A stretch of DNA of 64,000 nucleotides from Rhinopithecus roxellana (Eukaryota; Chordata; Mammalia; Primates; Cercopithecidae), in the NCBI RefSeq assembly GCF_007565055.1, contig NC_044557.1, positions 75,774,595 to 75,838,594 of the forward strand. The letters are read 5' to 3'. Below are positions 36,419 to 46,911 of the stretch, piece by piece (position 1 is the stretch's first letter; the number at the start of each line of letters is the position of its first letter). A model generated the notes under the pieces. That model was not told the origin of the DNA, did no database searches, and worked only from the letters and a program-made list of their open reading frames with translations. The translations under genes and the position numbers were made by a program.

Positions 36419-37433
36419 ATGGGGAAGAAGCAGGGCAGAAAAGCTGGAAATTCAAAAAATAAGAGCGCATCTCCCCCTGCAAAGGAGCGCAGCCCATCGC
36501 CAGCAACGGATCAAAGCTGGTCAGAGAATGACTTTGACGAGATGAGAGAAGAAGGCTTCAGTCCATCAAACTTCTCAGAGCTAAAGGAGGAATTACGTAC
36601 CCAGTGCAAAGAAACTAAAAATCTTGAAAAAAGAGTGGAAGAATTGACAGCTAGAATAATTAATGCAGAGAAGGTCATAAACGAAATGACAGAGATGAAA
36701 ACCATGACACAAGAAATACGTGACAAATGCACAAGCTTCAGTAACCGACTCGATCAACTGGAAGAAAGAGTATCAGCGATTGAGGATCAAATGAATGAAA
36801 TGAAGCGAGAAGAGAAACCAAAAGAAAAAAGAAGAAAAAGAAATGAACAAAGCCTGCAAGAAGTATGGGATTATGTGAAAAGACCAAATCTACGTCTGAT
36901 TGGGGTGCCTGAAAGTGAGGGGGAAAATGGAACCAAGTTGGAAAACACTCTTCAGGATATCATCCAGGAGAACTTCCCCAACCTAGTAGGGCAGGCCAAC
37001 ATTCAAATTCAGGAAATACAGAGAACGCCACAAAGATACTCCTCCAGAAGAGCAACTCCAAGACACAATTGCCAGATTCACCAAAGTTGAAATGAAGGAA
37101 AAAATCTTAAGGGCAGCCAGAGAGAAAGGTCGGGTTACCCACAAAGGGAAGCCCATCAGACTAACAGCAGATCTCTCGGCAGAAACTCTACAAGCCAGAA
37201 GAGAGTGGGGGCCAATATTCAACGTTCTTAAAGAAAAGAATTTTCAACCCAGAATTTCATATCCAGCCAAACTCAGTTTCATAAGTGAAGGAGAAATAAA
37301 ATCCTTTACAGATAAGCAAATGCTTAGAGATTTTGTCACCACCAGGCCTGCCTTACAAGAGACCCTGAAGGAAGCCCTAAACATGGAAAGGAACAACCGG
37401 TACCAGCCATTGCAAAAACATGCCAAAATGTAA
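36419..37433 (+). pseudogene. L1 ORF1: L1 ORF1 (RNA-binding chaperone), frameshifted
   Basis: ORF1p is a trimeric RNA-binding nucleic-acid chaperone that coats L1 RNA in cytoplasmic particles. Here the ATG at 36419 starts a 223-residue open frame: a basic N-terminus (MGKKQGRK), a long heptad-type coiled coil at about residues 50-140 and the start of the RRM-like domain (KRPNLRLIGVPES, residues 150-162). After ATPRH a 2-bp deletion near 37064-37070 shifts the frame and a stop follows at 37090. The rest of the RRM-like domain and the C-terminal domain continue in the next frame (ATG 37092 to stop 37433, 113 residues, ending in HAKM). With the two bases counted in, the gene equals 338 codons, the usual length. 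The coiled coil differs much from L1HS; the C-terminal half is well conserved. Confidence 0.9.
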
Positions 37434-37496
37434 AGACCATCGAGGCTAGGAAGAACCTGCATCAACTAATGAGCAAAATAACCAGTTAATAGCATA

Positions 37497-40400
37497 ATGA
37501 CAGGATCAAGTTCACACATAACAATATTAACCTTAAATGTAAATGGACTAAATGCTCCAATTAAAAGACACAGACTGGCAAACTGGATAAAGAGTCAAGA
37601 TCCATCAGTCTGCTGTATTCAGGAGACCCATCTCACATGCAGAGACATACATAGGCTCAAAATAAAGGGATGGAGGAAGATCTACCAAGCAAATGGAGAA
37701 CAAAAAAAAGCAGGGGTTGCAATACTAGTCTCTGATAAAACAGACTTTAAGCCATCAAAGATCAAAAGAGACAAAGAAGCCCATTACATAATGGTAAAGG
37801 GATCAATTCAACAGGAAGAGCTAACTCTCCTAAATATATATGCACCCAATACAGGAGCACCCAGATTCATAAAGCAAGTCCTTAGAGACTTACAAAGAGA
37901 CTTAGACTCCCATACAATAATAATGGGAGACTTCAACACTCCACTGTCAACATTAGACAGATCAACGAGACAGAAAGTTAACAAGGATATCCAGGAATTG
38001 AACTCATCTCTGCACCAAGCGGACCTAATAGACATCTATAGAACTCTCCACCCCAAATCAACAGAATATACATTCTTCTCAGCACCACATCGCACTTATT
38101 CCAAAATTGACCACATAATTGGAAGTAAAGCACTCCTCAGCAAATGTAAAAGAACAGAAATTATAACAAACTGTCTCTCAGACCACAATGCAATCAAACT
38201 AGAACTCAGGACTAAGAAACTCAATCAAAACCGCTCAACTACATGGAAACTGAACAACCTGCTCCTGAATGACTACTGGGTACATAACGAAATGAAAGCA
38301 GAAATAAAGATGTTCTTTGAAACCAATGAGAACAAAGATACAACATACCAGAATCTCTGGGATGCATTTAAAGCAGTATGTAGAGGGAAATTTATAGCAC
38401 TAAATGCCCACAAGAGAAAGCTGGAAAGATCTAAAATTGACACTCTAACATCACAGTTAAAAGAACTAGAGAGGCAAGAGCAAACACATTCAAAAGCTAG
38501 CAGAAGGCAAGAAATAACTAAGATCAGAGCAGAACTGAAGGAGATAGAGACACAAAAAACCCTCCAAAAAATCAATGAATCCAGGAGTTGGTTTTTTGAA
38601 AAGATCAACAAAATTGACAGACCGCTAGCAAGACTAATAAAGAAGAAAAGAGAGAGGAATCAAATAGATGCAATAAAAAATGATAAAGGGGATGTCACCA
38701 CCGACCCCACAGAAATACAAACAACCATCAGAGAATACTATAAACGCCTTTACGCAAATCAACTAGAAAATCTAGAAGAAATGGATAATTTCCTGGACAC
38801 TTACACTCTCCCAAGACTAAACCAGGAAGAAGTTGAATCCCTGAATAGACCAATAGCAGGCTATGAAATTGAGGCAACAATTAATAGCCTACCCACCAAA
38901 AAAAGTCCAGGACCAGATGGATTCACAGCTGAATTCTACCAGAGGTACAAGGAGGAGCTGGTACCATTCCTTCTGAAACTATTCCAATCAATAGAAAAAG
39001 AGGGAATCCTCCCTAACTCATTTTATGAGGCCAACATCATCCTGATACCAAAGCCTGGCAGAGACACAACAAAAAAAAGAGAATTTTAGACCAATATCCC
39101 TGATGAACATCGATGCAAAAATTCTCAATAAAATACTGGCAAACCGGATTCAGCAGCACATCAAAAAGCTTATCCACCATGATCAAGTGGGCTTCATCCC
39201 TGGGCTGCAAGGCTGGTTCAACATTCGCAAATCAATAAACGTAATCCAGCATATAAACAGAACCAAAGACAAGAACCACATGATTATCTCAATAGATGCA
39301 GAAAAGGCTTTTGACAAAATTCAACAGCCCTTCATGCTAAAAACGCTCAATAAATTCGGTATTGATGGAACGTACCTCAAAATAATAAGAGCTATTTATG
39401 ACAAACCCACAGCTAATATCATTCTGAATGGGCAAAAACTGGAAAAATTCCCTTTGAAAACTGGCACAAGACAGGGATGCCCTCTGTCACCACTCCTATT
39501 CAACATAGTGTTGGAAGTTCTGGCTAGGGCAATCAGGCAAGAGAAAGAAATCAAGGGTATCCAGTTAGGAAAAGAAGAAGTCAAATTGTCACTGTTTGCA
39601 GATGACATGATTGTATATCTAGAAAACCCCATTGCCTCAGCCCAAAATCTCCTTAAGCTGATAAGCAACTTCAGCAAAGTCTCAGGATACAAAATTAATG
39701 TGCAAAAATCACAAGCATTTTTATACACCAGTAACAGACAAGCAGAGAGCCAAATCATGAATGAACTTCCATTCACAATTGCTTCAAAGAGAATAAAATA
39801 CCTAGGAATCCAGCTTACAAGGGATGTAAAGGACCTCTTCAAGGAGAACTACAAACCACTGCTCAGTGAAATAAAAGAGGACACAAACAAATGGAAGAAC
39901 ATACCATGCTCATGGATAGGAAGAATCAATATCGTGAAAATGGCCATACTGCCCAAGGTTATTTATAGATTCAATGCCATCCCCATCAAGCTACCAATGA
40001 GTTTCTTCACAGAATTGGAAAAAACTGCTTTAAAGTTCATATGGAACCAAAAAAGAGCCCGCATTGCCAAGACAATCCTAAGTCAAAAGGACAAAGCTGG
40101 AGGCGTCACGCTACCTGACTTCAAACTATACTACAAGGCTACAGTAACCAAAACAGCATGGTACTGGTACCAAAACAGAGATATATACCAATGGAACAGA
40201 ACAGAGTCCTCAGAAATAATACCACACATCTACAACCATCTGATCTTTGACAAACCTGAGAGAAACAAGAAATGGGGAAAGAATTCCCTATTTAATAAAT
40301 GGTGCTGGGAAAATTGGCTAGCCATAAGTAGAAAGCTGAAACTGGATCCTTTCCTTACCCCTTATACGAAGATTAATTCAAGATGGATTAGAGACTTAAA

Positions 40401-41325
40401 TGTTAGACCTAATACCATAAAAACCCTAGAAGAAAATCTAGGTAGTACCATTCAGGACATAGGCATGGGCAAGGACTTCATGTCTAAAACACCAAAAGCA
40501 ACAGCAGCAAAAGCCAAAATTGACAAATGGGATCTAATTAAACTGAAGAGCTTTTGCACAGCAGAAGAATCTACCATCAGAGTGAACAGGCAACCTACAG
40601 AATGGAAGAAAATTTTTGCAACCTACTCATCTGACAAAGGGCTAATATCCAGAATCTACAAAGAACTCAAACAAATATACATGAAAAAAACAAACAACCC
40701 CATCAAAAAGTGGGCAAAGGATATGAACAGACACTTCTCAAAAGAAGACATTCATACAGCCAACAGACACATGAAGAAATGCTCATCATCACTCGCCATC
40801 AGAGAAATGCAAATCAAAACCACAATGAGATACCATCTCACACCAGTTAGAATGGCAATCATTAAGAAGTCAGGAAACAACAGTTGTTGGAGAGGATGTG
40901 GAGAAATAGGAACACTTTTACACTGTTGGTGGGATTGTAAACTAGTTCAACCATTATGGTAAACAGTATGGCAATTCCTCAAGGATCTAGAACTAGATGT
41001 ACCATATGACCCAGCCATCCCACTACTGGGTATATACCCAAAGGATTATAAATTAGTCTACTACGAAGACACATGCACACGTATGTTTATTGCGGCACTA
41101 TTCACAATAGCAAAGACTTGGAATCAACCCAAATGTCCATCTGTGACAGACTGGATTAAGAAAGTGTGGCACATATACACCATGGAATACTATGCAGCCA
41201 TAAAAAAGGATGAGTTTGCGTCCTTTGTAGGGACATGGATGCAGCTGGAAACCATCATTCTTAGCAAACTATCACAAGAAGAGAAAACCAAACACCGCAT
41301 GTTCTCACTCATAGGTGGGAACTGA
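37497..41325 (+). pseudogene. L1 ORF2: L1 ORF2 (endonuclease-reverse transcriptase), two lesions
   Basis: ORF2p nicks target DNA and reverse-transcribes L1 RNA at the nick. The ATG at 37497 opens 530 codons holding an intact-looking AP-type endonuclease: N14, E43 (IQETH), D145 and N147 (GDFN), D205 and H230 (SDHN) are all in place. An extra base in the A-run at about 39070-39078 shifts the frame and a stop ends it at 39089. The reading continues at +1 through the reverse transcriptase, with FADD at 39595-39606 (codons 700-703 once the extra base is discounted), and the cysteine-rich part CGEIGTLLHCWWDC. A TAA at 40960-40962 (codon 1155) then stops it; the last 120 codons follow in the same frame to the normal stop at 41325. 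The total equals 1275 codons. The spacer after ORF1 is 63 bp. Confidence 0.92.
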
Positions 41326-41568
41326 ACAATGAGATCACTTGGACTCGGGAAGGGGAACATCACACACTGGGGCCTATCATGGGGAGGGGGGAGGAGGCAG
41401 GGATTGCACTGGGGAGTTATACATGATATAAATGATGAATTGATGGGTGCTGACGAGTTGATGGGTGCAGCACACCAACATGGCATAAGTATACATATGT
41501 AACAAACCTGCACGTTATGCACATGTACCTTAGAACTTAAAGTATAATTAAAAAAAAAAAAAGAGAAA
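41326..41568 (+). terminator. L1 3' UTR and A-rich tail
   Basis: It holds the L1 G-rich polypurine tract (41381-41403) with the potential to form a G-quadruplex, a duplicated ttgatgggtgc phrase (41437-41463) and a tail interrupted by GAG. The usual AATAAA is altered to AATTAAA at about 41546-41552, so 3' processing would be weak. Confidence 0.75.
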
Positions 41569-41584
41569 AAAAATTTAATAAATT
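41569..41584. repeat. Right target-site duplication of the full-length L1
   Basis: Exact copy of 35368-35383. Both copies being identical over 16 bp fits a fairly recent insertion. Confidence 0.9.
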
Positions 41585-44500
41585 TTATGGTAATATGTAA
41601 ATGTTCTCATATATTTTTAATTTAATAATTATCAAATATCCTTACAAAGAAATTATGATATGTTTGTATTTGCTAAAATCAGAATGCAAATCACTTACAT
41701 GTTTTACATATATGATAATCACAATTTTGTAAAAAGTCATATATATGTAGAAAATTATATCTACTTATAAATTAATTCAGAATCATTAGATTATGAATAT
41801 CAAATTGTTATTATTCCTGTATATTTTTGTTACTTTTAGAAGCATTTTTCGCATATTTCGTTCTGTTCTTTACCTTTAACCTATACTTCTGAAAACTCAT
41901 TAAGCTTGTCCAAATGAATAATTTAACGGGTTCATATGTACATATATATGACATAAAAAACAACTCAAAAAAACCTTGCCTGTACTCAATGATTTTAACT
42001 ATATTTTGATTGGATACAAATAAATATTTGATAATTAACCACTTAATTTTAATAATGTTGTTAATTAGATTATTAAGTAAAAAATGTAAAATTTAGAAAT
42101 ACACAATCACCATGAAAAATATTTTATCAAGTTAATTGTAAATTAGGCACTTGTGAAAGTAAATGTAAGAGGAAATATGTGGCAATATTTATTATAAATG
42201 GCTGTGTTGAAAGTGAATGAATACGTTATTTCTGTAATTTTCTCAAAGTCACAAGATTGTTTTAAGCATATTTAGGTAGCTACTTTATTAAAAACCCAAA
42301 CTGAATCAACACTCACAAATAAACACGTTTATATACCATTGCTAACAAGCAGTCAAAGAATGTGTGCTCTGTATAGAAGCAGATTACTGGTGAATTTATA
42401 TACTAAATTTCCTGCAAGCATTGATGATTTTGCAGTCCACAGAGGCAATGTAAAACAAAACAATTCAAAATTATCAGAATATGTCTCACGTAGGTGGTGT
42501 GAAAATTATATAGAAACAGAAGATACCACTACATGGGGAAAACTATTTTAACCTAAAATTTTCATGGTAGTTGTGTGTGCGTGTGTATGTGTGTGTTTGT
42601 GTATAATAGATTTTACAGATAATTGCTCACAATTCCACTTCACTTTGCCAATTGAGACGTCATTTATTGTTAGAGATCTAGTGTGCAACTATAGAACTCC
42701 TGAACACAAGAACATATGATATTTAACTCTAAATGTTAAGTACATTAATAACCTATACATCTTCAAAAGCATGTGTGTGTATATATACATACAAATGTAT
42801 ATGTTATCAAATGGGTGTGTAAATTTGAAAATAACTTCCCAAATAATGTATTATATTTTCATCCAGAATATAAATAAAATTGAAAATTTGAATACACATG
42901 CACACAGTTACCACTGTTGAAAGATTGGGAGTCTTACAGAAATATGCGACCTTCAGATTTAAGGCACCTAAAGTATAAGAATGTCATTAGACAGATAAGA
43001 TTGGGTGGACATTAGCAGTATGCTTAAGAGTAAATTACAGGACCCAAGATGGTAGCTTATACAGGCAAACTGAATGCTGTGGAGGTGTGTGCATATCCTT
43101 AGCACTTGGCAAGCTAAAACCACTGTTAATGGAGGCCATTAGGAAAGATCCTGAGTACCAAGCTTCAAATACATTTGCTGCCCATCTGCACAAAGCAATG
43201 CACTTTGTATTGATGGAACAAGTGGCAAACATGTATAGCTCTTAGGACTAAAAAGAAAGTAGGAAACCTGAAGTTCTTGTGTACTACAACACATTGTTTC
43301 TTTTCAGCAGGATAAGCAATGGGCAAAAGGAATTTATTTTGTAGCATAGTGTACCTAAGGATTTGAGTTAGAATTAAATGTAATTGAAACAACAGTGAAG
43401 ACTACATCAAAGAGAGTGCATAGCTACTGATTGTGGGAAGATCCCCTTGCTCATTCTTTCTTTCAAATCCAGTGATAATTCCTAGGGTTATATTCTTTTT
43501 CCTACAGAATTGTTCTTGTTTCTTCCCCTAGATAGCACATATGTAGGCCAACTACCACATTATCTGCCAGTCTGAATAGAACCTAAAAAAAAGTGATGAC
43601 TACAAAGTTTTCTAATCTGCAAAATGACATAGCCAATTTTTTCATATTAAGAATTATTTGATTTATTTCAAGTTACCACATTACATTACTACTTAGACTT
43701 TCAACTGATCTTTAGACTCTTTTTTTAATATATATGTTTATATTAGTGACTCCTAAGAATGAGAGAAACAACTTTTATGGAGTCTACATTGGAGAGAAAT
43801 GGTTGTAATCACTTGACCAGATGGAAATGAATAAAAGAACAATCTGGATAACCTTGAATGTGTAAAATCCAAAAGCACTAATGAATCCCATTAAACACCA
43901 AAATTCCAAACTACAGAAAATCTAAACATAAAATAAAATAGAGAAGACAAACCTTTGGATCACTCAGGAAGAAACCAATAGGTGGAAACAATTTTCGCTT
44001 AGTTTTCGAGCTGACTTCGAAAAATGTGTGAATTTTTGAAATAATCTTATCATATTTATCTGTCTATACATTAATCAGTATAATAAAAAATTATCATAGA
44101 TCAAGCTTATGGCAACTTTTATATAAATTTTTTGGGTTAATTATGAGAAATAAGAATATTTAATGAGAATATATATTAATTTTATAGAAGCAACAATAAT
44201 GTCCATCTTTTAGAAATACAAATTTTACTTTTTAGAAAGTTTTAATCTCATCCATTGCTTTTAAAAGCACTATTCAAAAAATTATTAAATATAATTGGCA
44301 TTAGATGTAGCCAATTAACATATATTTTATCCTTATAAGTTTATTATTAAAAAAAGACATGGAATGCAAATATGTCACCAACTTCTGTCAGTGAGCTTAC
44401 ATTTTTATGGAAAAATAGTATAATAGAACAAGATTTGATAAATAATTTAGAGTATGCAACAAAAAAATGAATAAATATATCATATTTTCCCTTTGAACTC

Positions 44501-45904
44501 ACACTTCCTATCTAGTTATAAAATTATTCTCTGTATGGTATCTTTATTTTCTTTCTATGCAATATATTATTTTCAGTAGATTATAAATATGTTCAAAATT
44601 GTCCATGGTCAAAAACATATTCTTTTGTTGTTCTTTTGTTTTCAGTAAGCTTTATTAACTTTCCATCTAATTAGCATCTAGCTTCTTTAGCAAGTATTTT
44701 CCCTATTTAAAAAATGAAAGATTACTACCTTGACTTTATAATGAGCCATATTATATGTTTTTGCAATTTTAAATTTATTGTCATTATTAACACTTTTTTC
44801 AGTGATCCTCTAGTACTTCACGCTTTTATTGATGACTTTATCAAAAGTAGAACCTTCCCTGTTTTTAAAAATTTGATGGCTTCTAAAAGTAACATTATGT
44901 GGATAGTTTCTATATTTGCCAGTAGCTTGTCAAATATGAGTTGTGGTAACACAATTCAAACGGCTTAAATGTAAAATAAAACGATCAGCTTGTATAAAAT
45001 AATGATTGGATCTAGGTGGTTTAATCAAGAGTTTAGTCTTCTCCTCTCTAAGTTCTGCTTTGCATTTCATTTTAATAGTGTCTACCAATGTATTATCAAA
45101 TAAAGTCACCAGTACATTGTTTACAATGTACCAGGTTTACATTGTAAGACTTCAAAAAAAAAAAAAGTGAAAAATCAGACTGTATTCATAATGTATCCAG
45201 CAAAAACCCTTGGTTGAAGGTATTGAGTTTGGCTGGTGTGGCTTTGGTCATATGTCTATCCTTGCAACAATATTGAGTAGAACGCTATAGACCTGATGGC
45301 CAACTGTTGACAACATGATCCACTTCAAAGGCCAGTAAGGGCCACCTAAACCGCATGGAAAGTATTTAGAAAAATCCACTAAAAAAGCAAAATCCACATA
45401 CAAAGACTTTGTTCTTTCTTTTTCTTTTGAGGAAGATCCTTTGCTTTTAAATGTCCTACATCTATTTCTACTTCAGTGATCTATCAGCATCTTAAAATCA
45501 GTATGTCTAGAGCGAAGCTTACCATTATCTTTTCCAAAACTCCAAATTAGTCATTATTTCTTCCTTTAAAACCTGTACAAACAAACAACCACCACAACAA
45601 AAACTTCTCCCTGTGTTTAGATTAAGGCCCAACTTTTTTACATGTCTTACAAGTATCTACATTACCCAGTTGTATTTAAATGATTATCTTTGAAAAATGA
45701 CCTGGAGGCCCACTCTCAGACTACACTTAGAGTCTTTCATTTCTCAAATACGCAATATATTCTGGTATTTCTACAATCTGCTTATGGGTTTCCCACATTC
45801 TGATTACCTTTCTTCTTACCCCCTAAGCATGTTGTGCCTCCTCTGCTAGAAAGATAAAAGTCACTTTTGATTATGGTCTTGGAGTCTTACTCTTTACTAT
45901 TCAA
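41585..45904. other. Long unassigned AT-rich region
   Basis: About 4.3 kb. Simple tracts: TG-rich at 42568-42603 and TATA/GTGT at 42770-42800; A-runs at 45151-45165. The stretch 42960-43400 is a little less AT-rich with longer open frames on the minus strand, but I recognise no product. It may be an old LTR or a processed copy. Confidence 0.45.
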
Positions 45905-46125
45905 TCTCCACCTCAGCAGTTTACAAGCTATTTAATCTGGGGAAAGATTCACAAATATTTTATGGTACATTTCTCTCACTTAAAAAATGTGGTCATTGCA
46001 GTTTATTTCGTTTTTTTTTTTTTATTGTTGTTGTTGTTTATATGGATTTTTTTCAAGATTAAATGAAGTAACTTGCATAAGGTAGTTAGGTCAGTGACAG
46101 CCACATAGTAAACAATTAGAAAGAA
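45905..46125 (+). repeat. Possible MIR fragment with a T-rich interruption
   Basis: The phrases ttacaagctatttaatctgg, ttaaaaaatgtggtcat and, after a T/TTG-rich stretch, agattaaatgaagtaacttg and gacagccacatagta follow the order of the MIR consensus. Weakly conserved. Confidence 0.4.
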
Positions 46126-46459
46126 CTTACCATTTAATATTGCTCCTTCGTGTATTCTGTGAAAATAGGATCAATGTGGCTGTTATCCCAACACTTAGCT
46201 CAAGCTTGAAATAGAATAAGAAGTCCAATCAATTCTCACTATATAAATATTAATGCCAGTCTTTATTACCATTGCTGCCAACAGGTTAGCCACTCAGGCT
46301 TAAAATATAAGCTTGTATGTGTCCTTGATTCCTTAATTTTCTTTGATGTTTCTCATCTTTCAAATACTCTGCTAATTCCTAATGACACTTTCACGAGCCT
46401 TATGTTGAATTTATTTCAACTTCCAAATTTCCACTAACATGAACCCAAGTTGGGTCATG

Positions 46460-46907
46460 TGAACCCCAAATATCTGAGATGGTCTCCGTTTATTTAGAAA
46501 ATTTATTTAGCCAAGGTTGAGGATGCACACCAGTGACACAGTCTCAGGAAGTCCTGATGACATGTGCCCAAGGTGGTCAGGGCACAGCTTGGTTTTATAC
46601 ATTTTAGGGAGACATGAGACAACATTGTATGTAAGAAGTACTGTTGGTTCTGTCCAGAAAGGCAGGGACAACTCAAAGTAGACAGGGGGCTTCCAGGACA
46701 CAGGTAGGTGAGAAACAAAGGGTTGCATTCTTTTGAGTTTCTGATACGCCTTTCCAAAAGAGGCAACCAGATAATACATCTGTCTCAATGAGCAGAGGGA
46801 TGACTTTGAATAGAATGGGAGGCAGGTTTGACCTGAGTAGTTCCCAGCTTGACTTTTCCCTTTAGCTTAGTAATTTGGGGGCCCCAAGATTTTCCTTTTG
46901 TAGTCAG
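46460..46907 (-). mobile_element. Solo LTR of a class I endogenous retrovirus
   Basis: Read on the minus strand it has a TATA-like box (complement of ttttatac at 46593-46600), a polyadenylation signal (complements of tttatt near 46489 and 46503) and an end in ggggttca. The boundaries TG..CA are consistent with 46460 to 46906/46907, and CATG flanks it at 46456-46459 and 46908-46911. No internal retroviral sequence adjoins it, so it is a recombined solo LTR. The family is not named. Confidence 0.7.
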
Positions 46908-46911
46908 CATG

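Larger units (their letters stand above)
35384..41568 (+). mobile_element. L1PA5-like: Full-length L1PA (L1PA5-like) retrotransposon
   Basis: The 6185-bp element has a 5' UTR (35384-36418), ORF1, a 63-bp intergenic spacer, ORF2, a 3' UTR with a G-rich tract (41381-41403) and an A-rich tail. It starts at the typical gcggagcaagatggccgaat and is flanked by a 16-bp exact target-site duplication, so it is a complete TPRT insertion. The coding lesions are a 2-bp deletion in ORF1, a 1-bp insertion in an A-run of ORF2 and one nonsense codon in ORF2; correcting for the indels gives exactly 338 and 1275 codons. The 3' UTR has a duplicated ttgatgggtgc phrase and cacgttatgcacatg, which I associate with L1PA5-derived elements of Old World monkeys. 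The end reads aattaaa rather than AATAAA. It cannot move by itself. Confidence 0.9.

Noticed and set aside
37497..41325. L1 ORF2 as a functional gene
   Set aside because: Frameshift near 39071 and a nonsense codon at 40960 break it.
42960..43400. Possible processed pseudogene on either strand
   Set aside because: Slightly higher complexity but no recognisable protein, no A-tail and no flanking duplication found.
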